Assembly: GCA_013399895.1 (NCBI GenBank)
Contig: VXBA01005094.1
Coordinates: 729,906 to 793,905 of the forward strand
From: Serilophus lunatus
Taxonomy: Eukaryota; Chordata; Aves; Passeriformes; Eurylaimidae
DNA length: 64,000 bases
Direction of reading: 5' to 3'
This document shows, one piece after another, positions 32,449-46,767 of this stretch (positions are counted from its first letter, which is position 1; every line of letters begins with the position of its first letter). Below the pieces are notes generated by a model. The model was given only the letters and a program-made list of their open reading frames with translations. It did no database searches and had not been told where the DNA came from. A program made the translations under genes and the position numbers.

Positions 32449-35400
32449 CTACCTAATAAAGTGCCTGGGAATGCTGGAGAGGAAAACAGGGAAGTGAATG
32501 AATTTACTGCTATATAAAGCCTGCATAGTCACTGATCTCAGGCACTGTGTAACAAACTGCCCTTTCCTGGACTGTCAGACTTGGAGGTCAGAAGGTTGAA
32601 AAGCATTCCATAAACAGCCTGATGCAAAAGCTGTCCTTTTGTATTTTGCTAACTGGAATCAAGGAGCCTTAATTGTCTCTGTTGTTTAATTTATTTGTTT
32701 ACATATATCATCTATATCTCAGAACTGCTCTTCTCTCATGTCTGTAATAGCAGGCCTAAAGTAGTTTGCTTGACCTTTAATGAAAGTTTGTGGGAGGGAA
32801 AGATGCCAAAGCTTCTGCCCTGCTGTTCATAGCTGCAGCTTTATCTCATCTTGTGGCCCTGAAGGCTGCTCAGCTTTCGTCAGAGAGCCAGAAGTGAGGC
32901 CCCACAGGGGCACTGCTATCTCTGGGCTAATGAAGGGATGAAAAAGGGAAAAAATTATCTTAATGATGGTCTGTCCTTCAGCTTCTCAACTACCAGCATA
33001 ATCTTCCTGGATTGGGAAAACGTTTCCTGAACTTTTAACTGAAAAGCAACATGTCCTCTGTCTGTCCGTCTGTCTCTGATTTTTGTTCTCCTCTAAGTGA
33101 TGAAAAATGGAAGCTAGAAGAGCCTGGTATAGGATATAACAAATGATCTATACTAAGAAACTGTCTGTTTTTCTGTCATAGGTGGCATTCAACATTAAAA
33201 GAATCAAAATGCCAGTGTCATCTAAGGAGAAAACTGTGTGTTACTTTGACTGAAGGGCAAACTTTCATGATCATATTGCTTTTACCCTGCAGTGTTTTAG
33301 AACACCAGAAAATAAGTTTTAATGTGCCTACTATTGCCAGTTATCTGTGGGTCAGCTTTGCCTACCCATGTACAAGCTGAGCAGTAGCTCTTAGGTCATT
33401 TGAATAATGATACCAGAGAGGCTTAGCCTTTCACTCTCTGTTCATAGACTTCTATCCGTATTTTTGCATTTATAATTTCACACATTTTCTTCCAAGTTCT
33501 AATTAATAACTTCTATCTTCCTTTTAATCTTGGGGGTTTTCCCACTGCTCTGTGCTGTGGTACTAGTTCTTTCATATCCTGGTGCTTATCTGGAGGAATA
33601 AAGCGCTCAGCAGCAACTAGAATCCCACACATTTGGTTATTTTCTTGTGTGTACTAAGTTTTCTTTTACTTGATATGCACAGTTTTGGTTCTCTGGCAGC
33701 TTAGTAAAAGCAAAAAACCCTCTTCTATTCTTTAATCTAGTTTCATGTTCACTTTCTCCCACTTTCTCCCTTCTTAGTGTGTGCAGGATGCCCTTGTTCT
33801 AGAAACAGTAGTGTTCCTTCTCTTCTGATGTGCTATAATATCACCTGCAAAGTGACACATTCACGACCACAGATTATTAGTCAAATAATGCTAACAGCTT
33901 TTGGAGTCTTTTACACCGACATAACATTGACTTCTTATTCAATACTATGGAACTGAGTTATGGCTCAAATGGATCCATTTTGAAGGAGATGTGGGCTCTC
34001 TGTCTCTAAAACCCGATTTATAACAGTTGGGAAACACGAAAACCTGCTTGCTAGAAATGGCAAGTTTGGATTCAATGTCGAGGGCAAAGTAATATAAGCC
34101 AGGAAAGTGTACTTAACATAGGACAAAGCTAATTCCCTTGGAAGAACTGTTAGGATACCTCCCCATATAGGCTTGCTGGCCCAGCTACTTGCTTGTGTGG
34201 CCCAATACTATATGCTGAAAATGAGAGGCCAAAACATGGCCATACTAGCTAAATCAACACTGTGTGACCCCTGTGTCTAGCTGCAGCACACCTGCCAGCA
34301 AGATTAGCCAATACAGCTAATTCCAAATTTTGCAACTTTGGGGCCATGTGAGGGGAAGATGGGAGAGATCTTGAGGTCCTACTGAGAAAGTTCTGTTCCT
34401 GTGGCCTCATGGTCTGTGGCATTATTTATGTCAAAGAGGACTTCTAGTTTTATGTCTAAATTAACTAGGAACATTATCATCCCGAGTCACTATCAAATTA
34501 AGCTCTGTACAGCAGCTTTCAGAATTACTTGTACGTCTTCTTTGGAGACAAAATGTCCTGTGATTCAGAAATTTGCATGTTTCCTCATGCGAACTGGTCA
34601 AGTATCAGTAACCTTTTATTGTCTTGTGCGAATAGAAAGAACTCTGCCTGAGATAAATTTGTCCTAGTAAGGCCATAACCCCCCCACAATATTTGTGTGT
34701 AAAAGATATTTATATGTTTCTTAAGTGTTTTGCAAAAAAAACCCGCAGCAAGGACAGACAGATTAAAGCCATAAGCAGGAGATGTATCATTAAAGTTATG
34801 GAAGAGGCTGTTCTCTTACTGCCCATGTTAAGGGCAAGAGGGACATGTTTTGGACTAAAATGAGGGGCAGCCACAGTTCCCACCAAATAAGGGCAACCAA
34901 ATCTGCTTAGGGGAGTTGCTGATGGTCAGTTTGTGCATTTCCAATAAACTTTGGATTTGTGAGGAAATTATTAAAGAAGTTTGGTTTGTACATTCTGGGA
35001 AAAGAAACTATTTGCCTCTTCTTTATCCTAACAGTGCCCAGCACTCCTTCCCTGGGTATATACCCTTTGTTCTTACACCAGTGTGACCACAGAAAAACAA
35101 AGCAACTACTGGTGTCAAAAAGGCAGAAGAGCCTTTACAAGGAAATGGGAAGAACTATCAGAGATAGCACTAGGTAGTGCATGATGGTGTCTATAAATGA
35201 TGTCCACTTAAATAGGCTGAAAAAATGCCTAGGTGGTACATCTCCAGCATGGATAATTCCAGTGATTAGGACTTCTAATCACCTACCTGGTTCCCCACTG
35301 GGAAACAGAGCACTTAAATAACAGCAAAAGGTAGTGGCTGGTTTCTCTGTACCAGTAGATATGGCACAACAACAACAACAAAAATTAATCTCTAATCATG

Positions 35401-38400
35401 AGGTGCTCTTTGCTGGGAAACTACAATGTTTTATTCTAACTGGATATAGGGCTTTTGGTATTGAAATATTGTCAGCACATATGGCAGGAATCCTACTTTT
35501 GAGGCTTGGCAATAGAATCACAGAAGGGTAAAACCAAAATTTGCAGGATTTACTCCCAGCTCTATTACTTTTCTAAAGAAAGTCCTTCAATGTTTCAATG
35601 ATACTTGTTTTTCAGTTTATAAATTATGGCAATATAAGGTAAAATTTTACATAAAGGACTGTATTAGCAAACCACTCTTTCACATTTGTCCATGTTATCT
35701 ATATGTATTTCTTTGTGCATAGCTATATTTCACACAGGTTTTCTTGTACTTAATGTAATTTTTTTCTGGTTCATGCTTTAAGGGTAAATTCAAGTATATG
35801 AATAATAGCATTTTATACAGAAACCTGGTCAAGAATAAGCATATATTTCATTCGAGATAAACTGATTAGGTTTGGGGCTAGCTTTTTTGGGAAAGAAGGT
35901 GGACTAAATCCTCTAATCTCCAGTCCTACAGGTGTTTTTACACAAATACAATTGCTTGCAGGGCGAAGAATTGCTAGGCCTAAAAGCCATAAAAGCATTT
36001 ACATCAGTAAATCTATAAATAAATCCTAAAGAGAAATTGAAAATCATCTATAAAATTATGACACTTAATAAAGATCAAGAGCTAAATAAACAAGTTGTTG
36101 GGTGACATCTCTCAGATTAATGATTGGCAATAAAAGGAAAAAAATTTTAGAAGTTTACAGCTCCTGGATATTTTCCATATAATTTTTCTTTTACACATTC
36201 CAAGTAGAAGCAGATTGACTGGTTTAATATCTGCTAGTGACACTATGTTTAAATTAATGCTAACTGCCTATGTCATTTAGACCAAAATGGCTGTTCTGTC
36301 AGAAAAAATTATCTTGAGATGACATCAAATCCAAATGATCTCTGGTGGAAATCTCAAGAAATGTTCTGTGTTTGGTTTCTCTCAGAACATCAGTTATAGC
36401 TAAGTGTTCCTGATTTGCAGGCAATGTTATTACATGTTGGATTAGTGGGCTTGACCATGTGTTTACTTCCCTCAAATACTTGCTGTCATCTATTTTTTAT
36501 ATTAAGTGGCATGTCCTGCAATATGCATAGTGTGGACTGTGAAAAACAAAGGATGTCTTCACTATTATTGCATTAAGTTTCTGGTTTGCTGTCTAATTTT
36601 ATTGCCAAAAGATATGTTTCCATGCTAATTCTAATGAAAATGTTTTTCGCTTCTGTGAAGTAAAAGATGAAGGCAGATTATTTTTCCTTACTAAGAATAT
36701 TCATTGCCCTTTTTAATTTTAGTTTTAGGATCACAGTGATGATATTATTTTACAAAACTAGAATATCAAACCATGTGTAACGATACTGGTTCTGACCACG
36801 GCTCTGGGCATTTAACTGCTCTGAACACTAACATGGCTTTCTGTTGCCTGTTCAAGAATCTTTCTAGCTGAACAAAGGCCAGCCTCAAAAGTAGTGTTTT
36901 CAGCAATACACTACTTCCATATTTCTAGGGAAAAGTGAGTGAGACCTTCTAGAAAAGTTACTGTTTATTATGAATATAGCAAAAAAAAATCAATCAACAA
37001 TATTGCATCTTATTTTATCATGTAGCATTTTACACACTGGGAACACATCCCTAACAATTGTAAGTTGGCATCATTCCCCCCACTACAAAGAGTTACAGCA
37101 GCTGAGCTTTTGGCAGTGTTTGCCAATTGTACATTGTGTTACAAGTGGCACATTATTTCAGTGCTGAAGTTTTATCATATCTGAGGAATCCCTTTGTGCA
37201 TGAAGCAGATAGAGTATTCTTCCCGATGTAGGAATAAATAAGAACCATGAAGTACTTACTGGCAATCACTGTAAACAGTTACTTCAGGTTTATTTTCCTC
37301 CCAAGTCTGTTGGTTGCTAGAAGACACGACACTTTTTGTGCACAAGAACAGACAGTGTGTCGCCATTGCACCGAGTACGTGATTAATAAAGGAGCCTATT
37401 TTTAACAGCAAAACAATGTACTATATTTAGAAGTAAGCAGCAAAGGTATACAGATCTAGCCACAATAAAATGCTGCAGATGATCATAACACAGAACTAAT
37501 TTTTTTTTTTTATTTTGTGTGTGCTATTTAGAGCATAGTTATTCTGGAAATTTAGGTTCACAAGAAACTCATAGAAAAACAGAAATTCCCCTTATATTAA
37601 TAGGTAATTACAAACCTTGAAGGATGAACATAAAAGAAACTCGAATGAGATTGACTTAATTAATTTGAGTGTGATTTTTAGTTGTCCTGCTTGATAGTCC
37701 CTCAGGATGTAGCAATATTGGTTTTGTGGTTTAGATAGTATTTCACAGCTCATTTGTGTTAAGACTGGCTTCTTCCCTCTGCAAACTTTTGATTAGGATC
37801 ACATCTTGTCCCAATGAAAGTGGATGATGCCCTCCTTTGGGATTTACTCTAGAAAGAACCCCTTACAATGTGAATTAAAAAAACTGATAAAAAATGGCAA
37901 GTAATCAACTGGAGTGGTAAAGTAATCAAATGGATGGTTTAATGTGCGTCTTGCATGCTTTTAGGTGTTATCTTCCATGAGAGATAAAATCATTGACAGA
38001 GCAAGAATTCTCTATGCTCTTCTCCTGGAACTTCTGGATGATAAGAGCTGCTGGATCAAAGCACACTCATTTTGATGTTTTCTGTTGGTGTTTGCCCTGC
38101 ACCTAAGATCTTGCAATGAATATAACATAAATACAGCCTTTGCCATTGGTGAGCCTTGTCTCCATGGGCTTTGTTAAAGGATGGTACAATTGAAGCTCAC
38201 CAGTGACTCCTAAGGAGCCAAACCAAACCCTCATCCTGCATATGGATGAGCATGTGGAACCTTCACAGGTTCCTTCACTGGAATTCATCAGGATTTTGTG
38301 TGGACATCAGCAAAACAATGTTGTCTCTGGGCATTGACTGACAGTATCGAGGCCTTAACAGTCTGTACTCTCAATAGATGGCATTTTATACAAACCTTGA

Positions 38401-41400
38401 TGTTTCATTTCAGTTATATAGCATTGTAAAAGAGTAATCGAATTCTATGGTAAGCATTTTTTTGCAAATATGCAGTTTCTTGGCAGTGCAGACTTGAAAA
38501 AGCTAATATGGTACAGTAGAAACCATATGTATAAATATTACAGCAAACCTGTATTAAACCTTTCCTTTGGAATAGCATGATTATAGTCAAGGAAAGTAAT
38601 AAAACCAATAATTGAAGCTTGGAGAAAAGAGTGAAAACAGAAGGTCCCAAGAATTTGGCTTTGTTGTTATTTTTGTAGTTACTGTTGTTGTATTGCAAAT
38701 TTATAAAAAAGACTACATAACATTGAAATATTTTACTGAACTAAGACTGAAAGCTTGAAAGACTTCACAGAAAGTTTTAGGAGATTTCATTCATCTTTAA
38801 TATTATTTGAAAAGCTTTATAGATTTTTTTTAATGTTAGTGGTATTATTAATATTTTTATAGTAATTTTAAAGAATATTTTAAATAACTATGAATCACAA
38901 TGTATTTAGAACTCAAGTGTCTTTTTAAGTCAAATGTAACATTTTGTTCTTGATGGATAACTTATGCTTTTGATTTGCTGTCATTAGAAAAAGTGAAACT
39001 AAAGGGAATTCCATAATGATATAAATCCTTGTTTTCTTTTCTGCTATGCTCAGCAATTTTTTTGAACAAGAAATGCTATGCCTTTTACTTCAAATTTTAC
39101 TTATAGTTTTGAATAAAATGATTGAACATTGTTACAAAGACAGTTTCCTTCCCATTTTCAAGTTTTTTCATCAAAGTGACTTTCTACAAATGTGGAATGC
39201 ACACCTAAAACCAGTGGCAGATAGGAAACATGAGGGAAGACACTGGTTATGCTAGTATTCTTTTTGTACACATATGTATCTGTGATATTCCAAAGTTGTA
39301 GTCTTACTCTTTTTTGTCTAGAGCATATTGCATAATTACTTTTTTTTTCATGTTTAGAATATTAGAATTTCCAAATATAATTAGATAGAACTGCTCTTAA
39401 AATTAGCTGTGAGATTCAGACACCTAACTTACAGAACACCTACAATTGCAGAATTGATTCTTTGGTGCATTTATTTTTCTACCAAACTAAATGCTGCCTT
39501 TTCTGTACTCATTATTGCATTCCAACACCTTTTTCCCTAATCTCACACTCCTGATTTATAATTGATTTCATCCATTGTATTTTTAAATATATTTCTTGGC
39601 ACTCTAGACTGTAAAGTGATAGGACCCATCCACTAAAGCTATTTTGGCATATTTTCCGTTGTCAAGGGCGTTGGTCAGATGTGTGCACTGAATGATTAAC
39701 TCACCAAGATTAATACCCAATTAATACTAATAGGAGTATTAATTCTGGTCAGGTAATTTGAATTTCCAGCAGAAAGTAGCCTCCTAACTTGCCTTGTGAC
39801 ACGCAAACAACTGGCCAATTTCCTGATCCATGCAGCTCCTGTCTATGGAGCTACTCACCCAATATTTGGGAAATATTTGGTATAAAAGGAAGAACCCACC
39901 ATTTACAGTCAATATTCCGTGAGCTTTATTTTCTGGTCTAGGTTCTTTCTGTTGCCCCTCATCCAATAGGAGCTGTCGCCTCTAAAATTTGTGTTAGTCA
40001 CTGCTGACTGACAATGGGTAGAACACAAAGGCTTAATCTGATTTCTTAAAACCTGAGCTTTTAAATTAGTTATTCACGAAAATGGAGATAGAATTTACCT
40101 GCTTAAACCATAGTCCTGTTGCTATTCATATAAAGTCACTTGAAGGAAGTGAACTAAATGGACTTTTTCTTTAGTCCTCTTAACCTTGGACATCACTTAA
40201 CAATAGGATGCGTTGACAGTGATTATTTCTGGCTTTCAGGTCTCTTCTCCCGGAGGACTCGTGTTTGGTTCTTTTTGGGAAGGAATTCAGTCATCCAAAA
40301 AAATTCTAATAATGAGAAGTTATTTGGAGAATATCTACTGGCTTGTTGAGTCTTCTCGTTAACAGATCAAAGAAAACTTATTTAATTTTTATATAACATT
40401 TATGTATGCATGCTTCCTTTCTCAGCAAAAGCAATAACTTTACCTTGCCTTAGCTTTTGTTTTGTTTTATTTTAATACTATTGTGTTCAAGAGCCCGTTG
40501 TTCCAGCTGGGCTTTCTAAATGTGCTCTAGTTACACAGTCTATCCACATATTAACATGGAAATGTTTCTAATCTTGACTTCTAAGCTTGACTTGTGTACC
40601 AACATAAATTTTGACACTTGAATGACCAGTATAATCTTGATGGTAAGATCTGTTTGAAACCTCTCTGGGATGAATAGGATTCTTGCCCTAGATTGCAAAA
40701 TTTTTCAGTTGTGTTCCTGAGTTCTATTAAAGTCCTTGTAATTGAAGTGATACACGTCTCTCTTTTTTTTTTTTGTGTGGATACTTGATCTTAACAGCAC
40801 TAAAAGTACAGTATACAACTTAGTCTGCATATTTTCCCTCCACTTGGCCAATTTAAAGAGCTGGGTACACTTTGGTTGACCTTTGTTTTAACTCTCTTAT
40901 GCATTTATCTCAGGAGAGTGAACAAATCTGAATAAAAAATTTCCTTCATAAACATGAAAAAATCTCTCAGTAGTTGCCCTTCAGAGCATTTTCTGAAGAT
41001 TACAAAATGAAATTTGTGCATATTTTTTCACTGCTTTACCTTAAGGTCTGAGCTCTTCCTCAAGTTTTGCCTCTCTAATTTATATTTTAATATTTATGTT
41101 ATATTTACTTTTGCTGTTTTGAATCTGTCACAACTGAAAGCAGTGTACCTATGAATAATGAAAACAATATATCTTGTTCATCACTGTACACAGTGTTTTA
41201 AAAAGTATACAAAAATCTGAGGGCTTTTGTGACAAATCCTGAATTAGAAAAGTGTAAAAGTGGAAATACAGACTGCAAGTCAACAGGGGAGGATCAGATT
41301 GTTTGAATGTTATGCACCATTGCTTTTTATTCTACCTATTTGATGTTTTTAAGAAACTCCTAATGAATTAGGGTGTGCTAAAAATGCTGCTAAGATTATA

Positions 41401-41752
41401 TTTCTTGCCGTGCTGCTGTCCTTCCTGTGCTAACATGTTAGAAATGAGCAAACACTGGGAAATTATGAAAAACATTATTCTCCTTCTAGGCCAAATCCTT
41501 CACTAGGACTGTTCAGCCATGCAGTAAAAACAATTAAATAAAACACACAAAACCACATCCTTCAGGTTATGGATGCTTGCACAAGCTGATCTATATCACT
41601 GGGTGTTTTGAGCTTCACTTGTTCCTAAAAAAAATCAAAAATATTGTGGGCAGGGAGTTAATTCTCTGTTGTTTAAGGGAGAAGTCTGCCACATATCATC
41701 AAGTGTTGCAATGCCTGGATATAAGTAACTTCCAGTTCTATTGTACCATCAT

Positions 41753-41784
41753 GGAATAATTTCACTCTGGAATAAATTCACTCT
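41753..41784. repeat. 16-bp tandem duplication (two units)
   Basis: The unit GGAATAATTTCACTCT (41753-41768) is repeated at 41769-41784 with one T-to-A change. Confidence 0.85.
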
Positions 41785-42013
41785 GGCTGTAATAATGCAT
41801 ATTTGACTCTTGTGTTTTGTATCTGAAGTAGAAGGGTCTATATGAGTACTAATGAAAACCCTCTCTTGAATTAGAGAAACAGAATATTTGCAGTGATTGA
41901 AGTCTGACAGACCTGTAACCTCTCAAGTGTAAGAGATTGGAAAGAGGGAAGAAGAAGAAAGTTCTTTGTTGCTCACAGAGATACAGAAGCTCAAGGCAAA
42001 GGTACTTTTTTCT

Positions 42014-42088
42014 AAAAGTTATTTATGAAGATGTTATTTTATTTATAAAAGTTATATTATTTATGAAGTTATTTATTTATTAAGAAGT
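42014..42088. repeat. AT-rich direct repeats (AAAAGTTAT…TTTATGAAG)
   Basis: AAAAGTTATTTATGAAG at 42014-42030 recurs with a short internal extension at 42047-42068 and is followed by further TTATTTAT copies. This is a small local tandem expansion. Confidence 0.75.
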
Positions 42089-42244
42089 TGTTCTTAACTT
42101 ATAATATGTGGTGGCAAAATGCTCCTGCCTGGCAAATTTTCCTAAACTTGTGGATATATGTGGCATGAGATGAAAATTCAGCAATGCTGCAACAGTGGGC
42201 CAGGCCCTTGGCTTGTGTTGCTGTTAATTCACATAGGCAAGTGA

Positions 42245-42295
42245 ACTTTCAGGATCTGGACCATAAAAATGACTTAATCCAACCCCCTGTGGAGT
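42245..42295 (-). mobile_element. possible ancient CR1 3' remnant
   Basis: The plus strand 'ggaccataaaaatgacttaa' followed by 'tccaaccccctg' resembles the complement of a CR1 end ('ggaccttaaagatcatctagttccaaccccctg'). No tail or further blocks are visible, so chance similarity is possible. Confidence 0.35.
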
Positions 42296-42691
42296 CAGTG
42301 ACAGTCTTTCCATAGGCTTTAGTAGATGTGGCAAAGCTCAGTGCTGAGCTTGCAGTGCTTTCCAGAACACTGAAATGTGAAAAAGAGGATAATTTTGTCA
42401 CTGAATCACAAGTTTTGTTGGTGGAGACAGAAGTTCTCAATGGAGGATACAAAAGCTTGAATTTAACTTAGCAACAAGATTGTTGTGAATATAGAGATTC
42501 AATCTGTCTTGGACAAGACCCTGAGGCTGCAAACCTTACTCATGCTGATACCTTCCCTGTTGCCATTGCTGGGAACACCTGTAACTCCCATTAGCTTGAG
42601 GGAGATTTTGTGTGTGCTTAGCACTTTCCAGAACTTGGACCCTGATGCTTACACACATCTCATATGTTGAATTTGCAGAGTCACAAATCTG

Positions 42692-42707
42692 AAAAAAAAA
42701 AAAAAAA
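42692..42707. repeat. A16 homopolymer
   Basis: An uninterrupted A run preceded by a G. No recognisable retroposed transcript precedes it. Confidence 0.9.
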
Positions 42708-43920
42708 GAAGTCAGTTCTCTTGGACCTTTGGGATTTTGGTGGCTTTTCCCATAGTATTTCATCACTTCATCTTTTATTCCCGTTCAGCAGCAGGGTACT
42801 CAACAGCATATGAAAGTGAAAAACAATCTTTTAGAACTTATCCTGTCATTCAGGACTGTTCAGGTCTGTTGTTTTGTCTTTCTGTGGCTCTAAATGCCCA
42901 TTCCTTCCTTCCACGAAGATTGTTTCCTGTCTGTGTTTGTTCCTTCCCCTGAAAGTCTTGGTACACCATTCTCATTCCTCTACCTTTGCCAGTTCACATT
43001 TGGATACTTCTGTAAGTCTGAACAGCACTGGCTACCAAAAAATCTTAATATTTTTTAGGCTGTATTCTTTGGAAGCATGTAGATTACCAAAATGGTTGGA
43101 GAAGGAAGTATTACTCCTGGTTCACTGGTGGGAATGAGAGCCCAGAGCATCAACAGTTTCTTCACAGCTGCACAAGAAGTTCATGAAACAATTCCAAGAC
43201 CCCAAACTAATGCTGCAACCATAGGGTCTTGAATCAGTGTGTGGGAACATGCAATGTCTTCGGCATATTTAAAGCACTATCATTTAACCATTTCTCTATT
43301 TTTCTGTTAAAAAATCTCCACACAGAGAGCACAGCAGAAGAGCTGAGATACGCCCAAGAAAAACACCCAATGGCATGTTAAGGAACATTGAGCCCAGTTA
43401 TTAAAAATTAAAAGCCTACCCTCCACAGAGAGCTTAAAGAATTAATATAACTTTCATTACACATCTTGCAATGCCAAATTTCTTCAGATGAGCCATGTTT
43501 CCAATTTAATGTTATTTAAAATCAACCTATGAGGAAAAATGCCATGAACCTCAGTGATGTGCCCTAGGTGGCGTATGGCACATTACCATTTGAACCCTCT
43601 ATCATTCCCAGTCCCCTGAAGTTGTTCCACTATGAAATGCTAGCATTTGAAGGTGATATATCATGCTGGAGCACCTTATGTGTGTGTTGGAAAACTTGTC
43701 CCCTTTCCCTGAGACTTCACAGGGTCCCCACAGATTGATATACTTGCTACTTATGGTGCAGAAAAGGTTAAATCTGTTGGTTTCAATATTAGAGGCCCAG
43801 CAAACATATTCAAGGCAGCCACATGTGTAAGATGGGGAACTTCTATACATCCCTGTAGGAGACTATTCCATTTGCCATTAAACTCTAGCTAGGCAAAATT
43901 AGGATGAATATAATTAAAAC

Positions 43921-43933
43921 TTTTTTTTTTTTT
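43921..43933. repeat. T13 homopolymer
   Basis: An uninterrupted T run. Confidence 0.85.
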
Positions 43934-45987
43934 AGATTGAGTTGGGGTTTAGGACAAAAGCCTTGATAAGCAATGGAGTAAGTACTTTCCTAATGTTAAA
44001 TCCTCTTCTGGAGAGAAATTAAATAAGAGGTCAGCCTGGTTTTAATTAGGTTTTCTTTTAATGGTAAACTGAGCCAACTATAAAAACTAACTTTTAATTT
44101 AAACAGTGATATCTTGGATAACCAATAAGTTTTAGAGGAAAAAAATTCATAGAGCAAACTACTAGCCATGTTTTAGTTTCAGTGACCTTTGATAGACCCC
44201 TTTTTTTTGCAAGTCTTTTGATCCAAACTTTTAAACTTATAAATTGGACATCTAACTGGATCTGAAATCCTCGGAGTTTTGGATACTAGACTTTCCTTTA
44301 CTTTTTTTCTGTAGTATGGAAATGCTTTAGTAAGAGCTCATTTGCACCATTTAAGGTGATCACCTTCACTGAGCACATCAAAATCCAAGATAAGCATAGA
44401 AATTTAGCATTAAAAAAGATCACTACAAGCACCAGACTCTTTCTCATTTGATTTTATATGTGGACGTGCAGCATTTCTGTAAACTGTGGAAGTTCTCAGA
44501 AATGTAAACCCATCTGTGACACCCTTGGGCAATGGAAGAATTGTGGAAATTTCAGAATAAAGTTTTTCCCTATTGAAATGGGCAAGAAAAGCTGTAGGCA
44601 GAAATGAGTTTGCGTTGTTCAAAATGCTTAATAGTGTTTAAATTCTGTTGAGCACTAGGGCTAATTTGATTGAACCCAAGTGAAGATTTTTGGTATGAGT
44701 GTGACAGAGATGGTCAAATATGCAGAGAGAGGTGGTTAAGATTAAGTGTTCTGCTACCAGCTTTAATATTTATGTGGAGAATGAATGGGATTTGTGAAGT
44801 CTGTGATGATGGTGAGAATGCTGTAACAACTCAAGACTGGTTTCAAATTACAGCAGCCTGTGCAAATAACATATTAATGTAAAAATTACATCTGTAGTTT
44901 CAGAGGCATGAAAGCTATTATAGTTTTGGGTAAGAACTAGGAACTTAAATAAAAAAAATCACAGAAATTAAGATTTATTTTGAACATAAATGAGAGAGAA
45001 TTTGGAGGGAAGTACTCCAGGTGGGAGAAAAGTTTCCAGGTTGTCTCCTTTTCTCGTTTCAAGATAACTTTAAACTCAGGAGCCAAATGGAGGAGGATTG
45101 AATCTTTGAGCTCTTGGCCTTCAGCTTTTAAAGGAAAAATCATTACGAAATTCTGGATCAATTGGAAACTTTGGTCCTGAATTGCTGGGATTTTTTTTTG
45201 AAACATATTTTCCAATCCTTTAGTTAAAAGCCAAATCTGAAGAGGTTTTGTTTTAGGATTTTTGGGGGTTTTTTTAGCTAAATCTTTATTAATCTGCCTT
45301 TCTGGATTTCAGAAAGGGAATAGCATGAACCTTTCATATCTCATTTGGGTTTTTTTCCTCATAAAAGTCTAGTTTCTGTTTGAATATTACTCAAAGGTGG
45401 ATTAAAAAGAGATGTCCACTGAAACAGAATTTTCTCAAGGGGTTTTTAAATTCACACTCTGATTCTACAAATACATTTCTCAGTCGTACAAGTTTTAGAT
45501 TCTTCTTCTTGGCAGTTCCTTGAAACAAAATAAAAGGGAAATTTCTTTTGTGGAGCAATTTTTCCTCAATTCATGCCTGACTGACAATTTTCAGTTGTTC
45601 TTTAGTGAAGCATAGGTTGGATTTTTAAATCCTTGAGTCTAAGTAATATGTCAATCCTTGGAGACACTCAAAGTGCTCTCTGATTGCCCTGTAGTTTCTC
45701 AGGAAATATGTTTATGTAAGTTTATGAGAGTCACTTTAGTATCTTATAGCAAAGCCATGCTGACCAGAGAATGTGGAAAAGGAAATGCCCATTGATGTAG
45801 CAGGTTATGATTTTATTAAGCTCTTCTCTCCAGTTCAGTCACTTCATACAAAAAAGGTAAAACTTAGAATGAAAGGTTTACACTTATTTATGTGTTATTG
45901 CAGATCCCTAAAATTCATTTTGTCAAATTTCACTGGAAAACGCGACATTTTTTCTCCTATATTATAAAGATCTTTGCTTTTGGCCTT

Positions 45988-46012
45988 TGTCTGTCTGTCT
46001 GTCTGTCTGTCT
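45988..46012. repeat. (CTGT)n microsatellite
   Basis: About six tetranucleotide units, ending in a CTATCTCTCC variant. Confidence 0.9.
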
Positions 46013-46754
46013 ATCTCTCCAGTGTTCTGTATACACAATGAAACTATAGAGTGCCTTCTATGTCCTAATTTCCTGGCAGCTCATCCTCTGTCTGACTTTG
46101 GGTAAGACCCTTCTTCAGGTTCCAGTGATGTACAGAAAAGTATTTATGCCCATAGCAAAGGACTTTGACCCAGACCACAGACTGAAATATGCTCACAGCA
46201 GGTGGCTACAAGCAACACTTTAAAGAAAGTTATTGTGGATGACACATGATTTTAAAGACAACTTAGGAAACATAATTTTTGTTGTGGATAACGATGTAGC
46301 TCTTCTTTGTACCTAATTGTGCATCAGAGGCCAGGTCTGTGGTGGGAAAGATGCTTTTTTTCTCTTACTAATCTCAGCATTCATCTTAAGAGGCTTTAAA
46401 GGGGAAGAAATTCCTCATTTTCTCCTACAAAGTCTTTCTTCAAAGAGAGATGTTGTCTCCCTTCACTTGGGGCAAGTTGGCTGAAACTCTGGAACATGTG
46501 GATTTTATGGTTTACATAATCCATAAACGTCTTCCTGTGAGCCAGGGTAGTATGGTATCTCTTCATTTGTTTGTTTGCAAACCAACCAATACTGAAACAG
46601 AGTTAGAGCCCTCAGCTTTGTTTCTATCTTGTGTAATCACATCTTTATTAGCTTTAGCGAGGAGTCAATCCTGGCTTTGTGCCAGGGGAGCTTTCTCAGT
46701 TCATCCCAACGAGGAGAATCTGTCTTTTTTAATTTACCAGGAGAATATAATGTT

Positions 46755-46767
46755 AAAAAAAAAAAAA
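46755..46767. repeat. A13 homopolymer
   Basis: An uninterrupted A run. Confidence 0.85.

Larger units (their letters stand above)
32449..42244. other. unique AT-rich non-coding sequence
   Basis: No gene seen in nearly 10 kb. It contains short T runs (for example near 37500 and 40763-40775), a CTGT-rich patch at 33057-33076, a 16-bp tandem duplication at 41753-41784 and TTATTTATGAAG-type repeats at 42014-42088. No open frame exceeds about 95 codons. Confidence 0.6.

Noticed and set aside
31941..32456. 171-codon open frame on the plus strand
   Set aside because: It runs across the boundary of the solo LTR and both target duplications, so it cannot be an ancestral coding unit.
34149..34960. 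Suspected LTR because of 'tgttagg' at the left and 'ccaataaactttgg' at the right
   Set aside because: No matching CA terminus or target duplication was found. An isolated AATAAA is common in AT-rich DNA.
35512..35530. 'atagaatcacagaagggt', resembling a CR1 tail
   Set aside because: Only about 16 bases match and no CR1 block follows.
44632..44885. 70-codon frame with an acidic, cysteine-containing segment, suspected conserved exon
   Set aside because: There is no splice-site context and no family match that I can name. Only cross-species alignment could support it.
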